Assembly (NCBI GenBank): GCA_033961575.1
Contig: CM066736.1
Location: 80,004,852 to 80,068,851, forward strand
Reading direction: 5' to 3'
DNA from: Aselliscus stoliczkanus
Taxonomy: Eukaryota; Chordata; Mammalia; Chiroptera; Hipposideridae
Length of the DNA: 64,000 bases
Positions within the stretch are counted from its first letter, which is position 1, and each line of letters begins with the position of its first letter. The notes beneath the pieces were generated by a model, which made no database searches, was not told the DNA's origin, and was given only the letters and a program-made list of their open reading frames with translations. Both the position numbers and the translations under genes were made by a program. This document shows, piece by piece, positions 33,756 to 44,809 of this stretch.

Positions 33756-36072
33756 TATAAAGCAACTACTAACAGCACTAAATGGAAAAACTGACAAAAG
33801 GACAATTTTGGCTAGGAACCTGAATACCCCATTGAAAACAATGGATAAAGCATCCAAACAGAAAATCAATAAGGAAATATCAGCTTTAAATGACATATTA
33901 GACCAAACTGACATAATCAATATTTACAGAACTTTTCATCCCAGAACATCAAAATATACATTCTTCTTTAGGGCATGTGGAATATTCTCAAGAGTAGACC
34001 ATATGTTGGGGCACCAAACTAGCCTCAACAAATTTAAGAAGATTGGAAATCAGTTGCAAAAAGAAAGCTGCAAAAAGTACAAATATGCATAGATTAAACA
34101 ACATGCTCCTAAACAATGAATGATTCGAAGAAATAAAAGAAGAGATCAAAAGATACATAGAGACAAATGAAAATGACAGTACGACATATCAAAATTTGGG
34201 GGTTGCAGCAAAAGCAGTAATAAGAGGGAAGGTTGTAGCATTCTAGGCTTCAAGAAACAAGACAAATATCAAATAAACAACATTTCAGGTTAAAGAACTA
34301 GAAAAAGAAGAACAAATAAAGCCCAAAGTCAGTAGAAGGAAGGAAATAATAAAAATTATAATAGAAGTAAATAAAATAGAGAACAAAAGGTCAATAGAAA
34401 AGGATGCAACTAAGAGCTGGTTATCTGAAAAGATTGATGAAATTGACAAGCCTCTGGCTAGATTTACTAAGGAAAAAATAGAAACAACTCAAACAAAATC
34501 AGAAATGAAAATGGAAAAGTTACAATGAACACCACAAAAATACAAAGGATTATTATACAAGAATACTATGAAAGGCTTTACGCCACCAATTTTAATAACC
34601 TGGAAGAAATGGACAAGTTCTTAGAAATATATAACCTTCTTAGACTGACTCATGAAGAATTAGAAAATCTAAATAGATCAGTAGTAAGGAAATTGAAACA
34701 GTCATCAAAACCTCTCAAAAAGTAAAAGTCCAGGATTAGATGGATTCTGTAGTGAATTCTACCAAACATTCAAAGATGATTTTTATACCTGTCCTCCTCA
34801 AACTCTTCCAAAAAATTGAAGAAGAGCCAAAACTTCCTCACTCATTTTATGAGGCCAACATTACCCTGACACCAAGTGCCAAGGACAACACAAAAAAAGA
34901 AAATTATAGACTAATCTCCTTGAGAAATGTACATGCAAAAATTTTAAACAAAATACTTGCAAATTGAATACAACAATACATTAAAGAGATAATACATCAC
35001 AATCAAGTGGGGTTCATTCGAGGGGCACAAGAATGGTTCAACATTTGTGAATCGATTAATGTGATACACCACATTAACAAAATAAAGGATAAAAATCATT
35101 GATTACTTCAAGTTACAGAGAAAGCACTTGAAACGATACACTAGCCATTTATAATTTAAAAAACTGAATAAGATGGGTATAGAAGAAAAGTACCTCAAAA
35201 TATAGGCTGTATGTGACAAAAACCTCAGGTAAAATACTCAATAGTGAAAAACTGAAAGTTTTTCCTTTAATATCACAGACAAAACAAAGATGCTCACTCT
35301 CACCCTGTTAATCCACGTAGTACTAGAAGTCCTAGCCAGAGCAATCAGGAAGAAATAAAGGGCATCCAAATTGGGGACGAAGAAGTAAAGTCACTTTTTG
35401 CAAATGACATAATTATATATATAGATAACTCTAAAGGCTCCACCAAAAAACTATTAGAAACATAAACAAATATAGTAAGGTTGCAGGATACAAATTCAAT
35501 GTATAAAAATCCATTGCTTTCCTATATACTAACATTCAGAAAAATAAATGAAGAAAACAATTCAATTTGCGATTGCAACAAAAAGAATAAAATACCCAGC
35601 AATAAACTTAAAGGATATGAAAGGCTTATACACTGAAAACTACAAGATATTGAAAGAAATTGGACTCAAAGAAATGGAAAAATAGTTCATGTTTATGGAC
35701 TGGAAGAAATAACATAGTTAAAATGGCAATAGTACATATAAGGCAACATACAGATTTAATGCAATCCCCATCAAAATCCCAATGGCATTTTTCAAAGAAA
35801 CAGAACAAAAAAAATCACTAAATTTGTATAGAACCACAAAAGATCCTGAATAGATAAAGCAATCCTGAGGAAAAAAAAAAATCACAGTTAGAGGTATCAC
35901 ACTTCCTGACTTCAAATGATACTACAAAGTGACAATAATCAAAACAGCATGATATTGGCAGGAAAACAGACAAATAGACCAGTGGAACAGAATTGGGAGC
36001 CAGAAATAAACCCACATATATGAGGTGTGATAAAAAATATGGTGAATGTTTAAATTTAAAAAAATTATTACA

Positions 36073-36195
36073 AGGGCCGGCCGAGTGGCGCGGTGGTTAA
36101 GCGCTGGCCTGGGAAGCCAGTGGCCCCGGTTTGGTCCCACATATGAGGGCCAGTGACATTGCCCACAAACAAACAAACAAACAAACATAAAAAAT
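36073..36195 (+). mobile_element. Short (~100-bp) SINE monomer
   Basis: AGGGCCGGCCGAGTGGCGCG to GGGCCAGTGACATTGCCC, then an (AAAC)n tail. Perfect 15-bp duplication AAAAAAATTATTACA at 36058-36072 and 36196-36210. It stops where long copies continue with CTCTACAGCTAAC. Confidence 0.85.
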
Positions 36196-36280
36196 AAAAA
36201 AATTATTACAGTAAAAGACACATTGCCATTTAATCCCCCTCAAAATATTCCTCTCCCCCTCACTTCAAACACACTTATCA

Positions 36281-36480
36281 TCATTCTTGCCACTTTCTGA
36301 AGCAGTTCTGAAAGCCCTTTTTTGTGAGTGTCTTCAGTTGTGCTGTCGTGGCTGCCTCAATATCCTTAATAGATTCAAAATGTTTACCTTTCATGGTCAT
36401 TTTGACTTTGGGGAAGAGCCAGAAGTCACACAGTGCCAGATCCAGTGAATAAGGTGGATGAGGACACACTGTAATGTTTT
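36281..36480 (-). pseudogene. mariner transposase C-terminal fragment
   Basis: The minus-strand frame (36607-36281) contains HPPYSLDLALCDFWLFPKVK. This corresponds to the conserved mariner motif with the third catalytic aspartate, followed by KHFESIKDIEAA and a terminal QNCFRKWQE-like end. The first half of that frame comes from a SINE inserted at 36482-36586. The N-terminal DNA-binding and first catalytic segments are missing, so this is dead. Confidence 0.75.
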
Positions 36481-36481
36481 T

Positions 36482-36586
36482 TTTTTTTTTTTTGAGGGCA
36501 GTGTCACTGGCCCTCATATGTGGGACCGAACCGGGGCCGCTGGCTTCCCAAGCCAGCGCGTAACCACTGCGCCACTCGGCCGGCCC
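36482..36586 (-). mobile_element. Short SINE monomer, antisense
   Basis: T-run, then GAGGGCAGTGTCACTGGCCC to CGCCACTCGGCCGGCC. Duplication TGTAATGTTTTT (36470-36481) versus TGTAGTGTTTTT (36587-36598). Same 3' end as the copies at 36073 and 47365. Confidence 0.8.
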
Positions 36587-37198
36587 TGTAGTGTTTTTAC
36601 TTAACACAAATTGCCGTACCAGAAGCGATGTGTGACACGGAGTGTGGCCATGATGTAGGATGATTTATGGCACAGTTTAAAATACGACTTCTCTCAAACA
36701 TAGGTCACACCCAACTGACTGCGTCAAACAAGTTGAACCTTGTCACTCACTGTTACTAAGGTTCGATGTGCCGCTTCCTGTATTAGATCCCTGTCTTTTC
36801 ATTGGATGGCACTCAGCAGCAGCATTCACTGTATTTTTTTAAATTAAACCTCGTATACGGGCAACTAATTTTTGACAAATGAGCCAAAAGCATACAATGG
36901 AAAAAAGAAAGCCTCTTTAATAAACGGTATTGGAAAAAATTGGAAAGGCACATGGAAAAGAATGTATAATAACTGGACTACTATCTGACATCATACACAG
37001 AACTTAACTGAAAATTGATTAAGGACTTAAATATAAAACTGGAAACAATAAAATACATAGAAGAAATCATAGGTACTAAACTTATAAACTCAGAGAGAAT
37101 TTTATGAGGTTGACCCCAAAAGCAAGGGAAGTAGAAGCAAAAATAAATGAATGGGACTACATCTAGTTAAAAAGCTTCTGCATAAAACAGCAAAACCA

Positions 37199-37676
37199 GG
37201 GCCGGCCGAGTGGCGCATTGGTTAAGCGCTGGTTTTGGGATGCCAGCGGCCCCGGTTCGGATACCACATGAGGGCCAGTGACACTGCCCTCTACAGCTAA
37301 CAACAGCTCCACCTGGAGCTGGGCTGTGCGAGCCCCGGTGATGGTGTGGGCTGCAGCCCCTGCTGCAGTGGGCTGCCATAGGCTACAGTGAGTGGCCCGC
37401 AGCCAGTGTGAGCGGCTGGCAGCCAAGCGTGAGCTGTCAATAGCCGCTGTGAGCGACATCCAGAGGCCAGCGACCGATCTGCCTCATCCGGGAAGAGCGC
37501 AATGACAATACCAACAGTGAAGCAACATCCTCCGCAACTAGACGGAGGCAAAAAAGGACAGCAACTTGTCTGTTCCCCTTCCCCGATTCCCCAACGCTGT
37601 TCCCCTCCGCCAATTCCCCAATAAAATAAAAAAAAAAAAATAAAAAAAAATAAAAAAAATAAAACCAAAAAAAACC
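37199..37676 (+). mobile_element. Young long composite SINE
   Basis: GGGCCGGCCGAGTGGCGCAT head, GC-rich middle with GGGCTGCAGCCCCTGCTGC, tail CCAATTCCCCAATAAAAT plus a long A-rich tail. Perfect 11-bp duplication CAGCAAAACCA at 37188-37198 and 37677-37687. By eye it differs from the 62451 copy at only about a dozen positions outside the tail. Confidence 0.9.
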
Positions 37677-38703
37677 CAGCAAAACCATTAACAAAACAAA
37701 AAGGCAACCAACCAAATAGGAGAAGATATTTGCCAATAATACCTCCAATAAGGGGCTAATATCCAAAAAATATAAAGAACTCATACAACTCAACAACAAT
37801 AGAAACAAACAATCCTATTTAAAAAATGGGCAGTGGACTTGAACAGACGCTTTTCCCAAGAAGACACATAGATGGTCAATTGATATGAAAACATGCTCAA
37901 CTTTACTACCTAGAAGGGAAATGCAAATGAAAACCACAATGAGATACCACCTCACACCTGTTAGAATGGTTTTTATCAACAACACAAGAAATAACAAGTG
38001 TTGGAGAAGATGTAGAGAGAAAGGAACCCTCATACACTGCTGGTGGGAATGTAAATGGGTAGAACTGCTATGGAAAACAGTATCGAGTTTCCTCAAAAAA
38101 TTTAGAGTTGCCATATGACCCAGCAATCCCTTTTGTGGGTATCTACCCCAAATTTTGAAAACACTTATTTGTAAAGATGTATGTACCCTTATGTTCATTG
38201 TGGCATTATACAAGATAGCCAAGACATGGGAACAACCTAAGTGTCCTTTAATGGATAATTGAATAAAGACGATGTGGTGAATGCATACAGACAATGGAAT
38301 ACTACTCCGCCATAAGAAGGACAAAATACTGTCATTTGTGACAACATGAGTGAATCTTTAGAGTATCATGCTAAACGAATAATTCAGATGGAAGAGAACA
38401 AGGACCATATGATTTTAGTCATATGATATAAAAGAGGTAGCAACAACTGAACAAACAAACTCATAGACATGGACAAACAGAAGAGTGGTTACCAGATGGG
38501 GAAGGTTGGTGGGGGGAGGATGGAGAGGGTAAAGGGGGTCAAATATAATATATAGTGATGGAGGGAGACGAGGCTTTGGGTGGTGAGCACACAATGCAAT
38601 ATATAGATGATGAATTATAAAATTATACGAGTATACTTGAAAATTACATAATGTTATTAGCCAGTGTCACCGCAATAAATTTAATTTAGAAAAAGCACAT
38701 GGA

Positions 38704-39500
38704 TTGCTCACTCTCTCACTTAGAAAGCAGTGCTTACCATGGGCACTTTGTGACCCATTATCCCAAACATCAGCTCTTGTGATTATCACCATTTAGGCCC
38801 CAGGAAAATCCTTCTCTATATTTCTTGCCATATGTTCTCAAAATAAAAGACCACAGTATCTGAATTCTTGATGTTCTGTGGGTTTGACTTAATTCAGGTC
38901 AGAGATAGACCCTTCTGTTGAATGCAGGGAAGTTTTGAGCAGCAGAATCTTTAGATAAAGAGAAAAGACAAAATAATTGTCTTGTGAAATCTTTCCTCTT
39001 AGGTAACATGAATGCAATAGATTTTTGCTTAACAATGTACTACTTTCTAGTATTATCAGCTGTATTAGGAAATGCTTCTGTTTGTCTTTTATATGTAGTT
39101 CCTGAGGTTCTTATGAATCAGAATGATATTCATAAAAGCTGTTCATTGATGCTGAGTAATATTTGGGATATTAATCAAAATTATTTAAGTAAAGGTGGGA
39201 TTTTTAATTTAACTTTATTTTTAATTTTTTGAAAATATAATTAAATCTTGTTAATTTTTTAAATAAAATAACATGTTGCAATTCTAGTATTCAATGTCCA
39301 TCTGTTTGCCAGTGCAAAGAATCAGTCTCACAATTCATTTGTTTATGTCTAAATCTATGTCTGTACAAATTGGCAAGTAACATTTTAAGTGCTTGGGGTC
39401 AATTTTTAGACCCTGAAATTAGAATTGATTAGGGGAAAATATGGGTAAAAATGATCACAGAACATTGTGGAGATAAAGAGTTAGCTAGATGGAGAAATAA
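38704..39500. other. No gene recognised
   Basis: The frame 38984-39232 (82 codons, hydrophobic) lacks a known domain and runs into a T-rich end. Otherwise nothing identified. Confidence 0.35.
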
Positions 39501-39509
39501 TAATCAATA

Positions 39510-40145
39510 CATGTATACTCGCTTAAGATACCACAAACAGAGCAGTTTAAAACAACACAAATTTATTATCTCAGTTTCCATAGGTCATAAGCTCAGACAA
39601 AACTCTAGGCTGCTTCTCTGACTAGAGTCCCCCAAAAATCTAGATGTTGGTAGGGCTTCACTTCTTTGCAGAGGCTCTGGGTGTGAGCCTGCTTCCAAAT
39701 GCATTCAGATTGTTGGTAGAACCTGTTCTATGCAGGACTGAGGTTCCCATATTTTTTTGCTGGCTGGTTGGCCAGGGATTCTACACTGCTAGAGGCTGCC
39801 TATATTCCTTGGTTTGTGGCCCCCTCCCTCCATCTTCAAAGTCAGCAATAGTAGACCAAGTGTTTCTCATACTTTGAATCTCTTGACCTCCTCTTCTGCT
39901 TCATCTCTCGAGCCTTTTTCAACAGCACCTTTCTAATTCCACCTTCTTTTAAGGGCTCATGTGATTACATTGGATCTATTTGGATAATCAAGATAATGTC
40001 CCTATCTTAAAGTTAGCTGTTTAGTTAGCTTATTTTATCTGCAATTTCCCTTCACAGCAGTCCCCAGATTAGTGTTTGAATAATCAGGGAATGGTAATAT
40101 TTGGGGTCAACTTTAGAATTCAATTTACTAAAAAGTGCCTCATGA
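39510..40145 (+). mobile_element. MLT1-like MaLR LTR
   Basis: AAGATACCACAAACAGAGC, GTTTAAAACAACACAAATTT, ATTATCTCAGTTTCCATAG, CTCATGTGATTACATTGG, AATCAAGATAATGTCCC and CAGCAGTCCCCAGATTAG follow the sense order of an MLT1-class LTR. Diverged. Confidence 0.55.
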
Positions 40146-41110
40146 TAATAATGATTTTTAATGTTTATACAGAGCATTACTATTTATGATAGGTGTTCAC
40201 ATTTATTAATTTGCGTCTGTTGACATAAAAAGTGTTCAACTGTGTAGAGAATTTTTATAAAAGTTTTTTTCAGCCAAACTGATGACAGTGCCAGAAAGCA
40301 AGATCTCAAATGCTCCAGAGAATGATAGTTTTACAGTTACTTTTATACATTTGGAAATAAGAGGGAATGTAAGGAAGATTACATGAAGGTGAGAGAAGCA
40401 AGGTACAGGATAATTAAAAAGATTATGTTGATCCCTTGAGGGTGGTTACATCACTGAGGGGTCTGAAAAAGAGGTATTTCAAAGGTGTTTTAACCTAGAT
40501 GCACAAAAACTATGGACAGGGCTTGCTTAAGGCAAAAAGAAGCCTTTTATATGCCTGTGGCATGACTGCCCACCATGACCTGCCCAGTTAGGAATTTATG
40601 ATCATATTACTCTGTGAGTTACTTCTGGTTACTGAACTTCTACAACCCCTCTTTTTCATCCACAAGTCTCACAATAACCCGATTAGGAGGTATTACCTCC
40701 ATTTTACCAGTGAGGAGTATAAGCATAGAAGGTGCTCAATGATTTATCTACCTGTTCCATTTTAGGTATCTAGCTGATACAGCCCCTTCTTGCTTTATTT
40801 ACAAGCTTGGTGCCATCTGTCATTGCCTTTTAGACTTGGAGACAGAATTTGTTCTTTAGCTTTGATCTCTGGCAATCTTCACTTCATGGCTCAGCCTCAT
40901 CTTTCAGTTTCTGACCACTCTACATCTGTTCTCAATAGGACACTGCCGTAGAACTCTACTTCCTTTACTATTTTTCCTTTCTTTTTTATTTTCTATTCTT
41001 TTCTTTGGTTGTTTTTTTTTTTTGTCCAGCTGGTGTCCCAGACATCCTCAAAGTATCACTGGATATCTTGCTACTGTCTGCAGTCAGTATCACTCCATAG
41101 CTTATACTTT
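40146..41110. other. No gene; possible unnamed LTR fragment
   Basis: 40240-40640 has an LTR-like look (ACAGTGCCAGAAAGCAAG, GTGGTTACATCACTGAGG, CATGACCTGCCCAGTTAGG) but no ends could be fixed. The rest is unrecognised. Confidence 0.3.
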
Positions 41111-41114
41111 TGGA

Positions 41115-41330
41115 AATACTATGTGGGAGAATGGAAAGACCATGATTCTCATAGTAAGTGAGACTTTATCATTATCTGAGTGTATGGTATAACCTCTTTG
41201 AGTCTAAATTTTCTCAATCATAAAAATGGAAATAATGATACCTACCTCTCATAGTTGCTTAAGGATTAAGTTAGTAAAATATAAACACATCTGGCACAAT
41301 GTCTAACATATGCTAGCTGCCTGAAAAATT
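41115..41330 (+). mobile_element. MIR SINE
   Basis: GGGAGAATGGAAAGACCATG, TAACCTCTTTGAGTC, CATAAAAATGGAAATAATG, ACCTCTCATAGTTGCTTAAG, CTGGCACAATGTCTAAC: near-complete MIR in sense. Confidence 0.7.
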
Positions 41331-41757
41331 TGAGATGCTATTTATCATAATTAACAGTTTATGTCCCTGCTTTTGCTTTACTTTGTGAGTGATGGGAAGG
41401 TCAGAAACCCTTTTTACTCATGTTTGCATTTGTGTTTCCTGGCACATAATGGGTTCTTAATAAATTCTTGAGTTCAATTTAAAATAAGCATAAGACTAGA
41501 ATTCCTTTTAACAATTCCCACATTGTTTTATGGGGAAAATGTTTGATATAAGATGAATGTGGCTAATGGCTACTGCTCCTTAGCTATTAATTGATAAAAA
41601 AATAAAAGACCTAGAAGGGCATGACATTTTCTTCTCTTCATTAACTGTTTTCACTTGTCCAGGTTCATTCTCATTGATTCTGAATTTCTCCCAGGGCTAT
41701 GGTTGTATTAGCTTTGCTTTCATACATACTATTCGCAAGGGCTGCCATTTTTTGTAC

Positions 41758-41922
41758 AATAGGTCCTCGAATAACATTTTGTTCAGTGTCATTATAACAT
41801 TGATGAGATGCTGTAAAAACTGAACTCGTCTTTATATCAAATAGCCTATGGTAAAATTGGTTTCATTATATTATTTCACTTCATCTTAGAATCCATCAAT
41901 GACATTAAGTGAGGACTTATTG
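41758..41922. mobile_element. Tigger/mariner-like MITE
   Basis: Ends CAATAGGTCCTCGAATAAC and AAGTGAGGACTTATTG form inverted repeats; internal AGCCTATGGTAAAATTGG and GAATCCATCAATGACATT fit an old Tigger-like family. About 165 bp; the TA duplication is imperfect. Confidence 0.6.
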
Positions 41923-42760
41923 TGTTATAATGTCTGTAGTCCTTTTTGTGGTCCATAGATTTATCTTTCTGTGTAGAACATTGGTGCCACAGATAACTCG
42001 TGCTTGCCTTCCATTGTCACTTTATGGTCTCCCCAGCAAATTTTTCTTCTAAGTGCTTTGGTGCTGTCATGGATTGATGGTTTGGGGAGCTTCTCTTTAA
42101 ACGGAGTTCCTGAACACACCCAGATGCTATAGAGCCTTGAATGATCTGTTTCATCAGGGTTTTTTGTTTCTTTTCCACAAGAAAATATTGGAAAGAGATA
42201 ATATTTGTTTGTCATACAGCGTCTTCTATCAGACATTTCCTAAGATAGGGTAGGATGAGCTGTTATTATAAAGCCTGAAATACCAAATCCAAACTCAGTT
42301 CAGGATGTTATCAACTTTTACCAGGATAACAGCAATGGCCTTTCACATGGACTACCTGTATGCATTTCCTGCCCCTTTCTAAGTAGGCTCTTTGCAGCAT
42401 CTAGAGCAATATTGTTTTGAAATGCAAATCTCATTTTGCAACCTGCTGACTTGAAACACTTTTTAAACTCTAAGTACTTCAGTTGTTGCTGTACCTAGTA
42501 AGTTTGTTCGCACTTTAGTTTGGACAAATCTAGTATTTTAAATCTCTTTAATATGCATTTGTCATTCCTCCCACTTGAAGATTATCTGTACATTCAATTA
42601 CTGATTCTCAGTGGTCATTAGAACAGATTATAATAACATGAAACTTTGTATTCATTTGAGAAGTGATTAGGTATGAACTTAGGCTTGTTTGAGGATTGTA
42701 AAGGAGCCAGAGATCTGATTTTCAGTCATAGTTTTATGAATTCTGATAGCCTTATGCTTT
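41923..42760. other. No gene recognised
   Basis: Unrecognised sequence. The minus-strand frame 42236-41961 (91 codons) shows no domain, and its 3' end falls in the adjacent MITE border. Confidence 0.35.
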
Positions 42761-42764
42761 TGAC

Positions 42765-43195
42765 AATCTACTTCTCTGAACCTCAGTTTCTACATCCATA
42801 AAATAGGAATTATAGTACCAGCCTCTCTCCTAGGAATATTAAGGATTGATAAATATTGAATACTTCGCATGGTCTCTGTAATAGAGTAAGCTCACTATGG
42901 AAGGTAGTAAAGCTTGCTATTATTATGGGAAAAGTAGCAGGGAAAGTCCTTGTACCAAACATTTATTTCTTACTACCTTGACTGTTGCCTGAAATTCCAA
43001 CTTTTTAATTATTCCTTTGTGGTCAAACGTGAAAGCATCTGATTAATGTAAGTTCTGTGTGAGGAGCTTCATGATGCAGCAGGGGGAACATGGGCTCTGA
43101 CTCACGTAGACATAAGATTGCATTCCTGCACTGCAATTTCCTGGGTGGATCACCGCAGACAAGTTAGTTTACCTCCCTGAAGTAGTAAGTTCCAA
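42765..43195 (+). mobile_element. Two MIR SINE fragments
   Basis: 42770-42940: CTCTGAACCTCAGTTTCTAC, CATAAAATAGGAATTATAG, GGATTGATAAATATTG. 43070-43195: AACATGGGCTCTGACTC, CACTGCAATTTCCTGGG, GACAAGTTAGTTTACC. The second ends just before the ERV2 LTR. Confidence 0.6.
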
Positions 43196-43209
43196 AGAAA
43201 TATAGAAAT

Positions 43210-44144
43210 TGTTGGGAGCCGTCAGCACCCCAATATATGACAAGGTTTCATGGTCGGTTATAGTCTCCATGCCTGTGAACCCATGTGCCTTTTCTCTACA
43301 TCAGATCCTATAGGAGACAGTACTTTCACTGTATTTATGGCAAGTTCCTGTGGTACCCCAATGAGATAATTACGCAGCCAACGATGGGTAAGATCTCCTA
43401 GAAAAGAGGGGAGACAACCTAAGCCAGGCAGTAGTTCCGCGGGGACCCCAGGACTGAGAAATAGGGGACTCAAGCCCCTTGGAAACAGGCCCAGACCCCT
43501 GGCCACATAAGCCAAAAAGCCTGGCTGTGAGTAACTGATAATAACATCAATCCGTTAAGCTTGTTTGCCTAAGATAACCACAGTGAAAAGTCTCCTTGGA
43601 GACTAAAAGTTTCCAGGCCATGAGAGTTCCGATAAGGGACAACTTGCTGACCATGAGCTATGTTAATCTATAGCTTTAATTGGATTCTTTGCCTTGTACA
43701 TTGTTGTAGCAACAGACACTGAAGCTTTAGCTCAAATATATGCCCTATGAGTCTTACTGCTGGAATCCAGGACTAGATAGTCAAGGTAATCATGGTAACC
43801 ATTCTTCAGGTGATATGTAGAAACTGAGTCTGGGTCATAAAGAGATTATCATAGATGAGATTATCCTTAAACATAGAAAAGGTCACAGTGTGCCCTGGGG
43901 AGAACAATTATAAGGACTAAAAGTCTTAAGAGAAAAATACATCAAAACTATATGGAATTTAAACTTGTGATTGGATAATGGTCAGAAGTCCCTATAAAAA
44001 GGACATGTTATTGCAATAAAGGGTGACACTTTTTTCTCTTTAACTCCCCCGGTATCTCCACTGTCTCCTTTCTTTATTTTCTTCCCCCACCGACGCCGTC
44101 TCCACCTGAGGGAAACCCTGGTCAGCGGAGGCTGGTGCCTCGCA
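43210..44144 (+). mobile_element. Second solo class II (ERV2) LTR
   Basis: A 935-bp LTR starting TGTTGGGAGCCGTCAGC and ending GGCTGGTGCCTCGCA. Flanks AGAAAT (43204-43209) and AGAAAT (44144-44149) give a 5- or 6-bp duplication depending on whether the shared A is counted in the LTR. TATAAAA at 43993 and AATAAA at 44015 have the same tight spacing as in the 18064 copy. The shared U5 contains CTCTTTAACTCCCCCGG and CACCTGAGGGAAACCCTGG. TGTTGGGAGCCG is the usual start of IAP-like class II LTRs. No viral genes remain. Confidence 0.85.
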
Positions 44145-44184
44145 GAAATAAAACTAAAAATACTCTAGAACATCAGCAAGGGTG

Positions 44185-44295
44185 CTATACAGCCAACAAA
44201 TATTTATTGAATGCCTGTTATTTGTTAGATTCTAGGGATGGAGAGATTAAAAAGCAAATACTCATCCTCAAGGAGCTCACAGTTTTAAGCTCTCT
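44185..44295 (-). mobile_element. L2 3'-end fragment, antisense
   Basis: CCAACAAATATTTATTGAAT, TTAGATTCTAGGGATGG, CTCAAGGAGCTCACAG. A further reverse-L2-like piece (GCTTGGGATGCTTGGGAAG, ATGGCTGGACTGGGTC) lies at about 44690-44800. Confidence 0.6.
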
Positions 44296-44809
44296 GAGCT
44301 GAGATAGCATTGCACCTTCCAGATGCTAGAAATGGATCAGCCAATATAGGTACATCCTGACTGAGGGTGGGCAGCAGGAGAATAACATTTGTTGTGAATT
44401 AGTTGGGAAGGCATTTGTTCAGGAGGAGCTGTGGGTCTTGGGCAGTAACCGGGATTGGCAGCATTCCCCTGGAATGATGCTGTAGTCTGAAAAGGACTGT
44501 AAACCAACGAGTCCTGCTACCTGTGGTTCCCTAGTGAAGACCATTCAAGGTCCTCAGAAATTTCACTGTTATGCTGGGGATACAAGAAGGGCAAGAGAAA
44601 ACCATTTCCTGAAGGAGATCAAAGCCTTGAGTCCAGGGCAGATCAGAAAATAGTCACAGAGCAACGGGAAGTATTTTATAATAGATAACGTTGTAAGTTG
44701 CTATGGGAACAGAGAGAGTGACCCAGAGATTCCAGCTTGGGATGCTTGGGAAGACCTCATTAAATGGTGATGGCTGGACTGGGTCTTGAAGGTACTCAAT
44801 AGATACATC

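Larger units (their letters stand above)
36021..36853 (-). mobile_element. Internally deleted mariner with two nested SINEs
   Basis: Left end TGAGGTGTGATAAAAAAT, right end AAATTAAACCTCG, flanked by TA (36019-36020, 36854-36855). The L1 reads through when it is removed. Net length without the SINEs is about 580 bp, roughly half an intact mariner. The minus strand carries the C-terminal part of a transposase. Confidence 0.8.
32690..38400 (+). pseudogene. L1 ORF2 remnant (endonuclease and reverse transcriptase), split
   Basis: Endonuclease-side pieces appear at 32888-33076 and 33757-34092 (including the residues NDILDQTDIINIYRTFHP). Reverse-transcriptase-side pieces lie at 34525-34967 (EYYERLYATNFNNLEEMDKF and the [20 protein letters not shown] block). 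The C-terminal piece at 37885-38118 reads [20 protein letters not shown]. The coding region is interrupted by insertions at 33092-33755, 36021-36853 and 37199-37676, and by numerous stops. It encodes no functional enzyme. Confidence 0.75.
30313..38690 (+). mobile_element. Decayed full-length L1 with four direct later insertions
   Basis: Flanked by AAGAGCACATGGA (30300-30312) and AAAAGCACATGGA (38691-38703), a 13-bp target duplication with one mismatch. Order: ~0.9-kb 5' UTR, ORF1 region (about 31270-32230), intergenic part, ORF2 endonuclease and reverse-transcriptase regions (about 32690 onward; plus-strand fragments such as [16 protein letters not shown] at ~34.85 kb), C-terminal region and 3' UTR (GGTTACCAGATGGGGAAGG, then CCAGTGTCACCGCAATAAA). 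Removing the inserted mariner MITE, mariner and long SINE leaves about 6.39 kb, the normal L1 length. Many stops and frameshifts make it inactive. Confidence 0.85.

Noticed and set aside
37815..38324. 169-codon minus-strand frame
   Set aside because: It is antisense to the C-terminal region of L1 ORF2; the real (broken) coding strand is plus.
38984..39232. 82-codon hydrophobic frame after TCTTTCCTCTTAG
   Set aside because: The membrane-like composition follows from T-rich DNA, and no family is recognisable.
41084..41153. Exon-like segment with good acceptor and GTAAGT donor
   Set aside because: Its right part is the start of a MIR SINE, and two frames are open by chance over only 70 bp.
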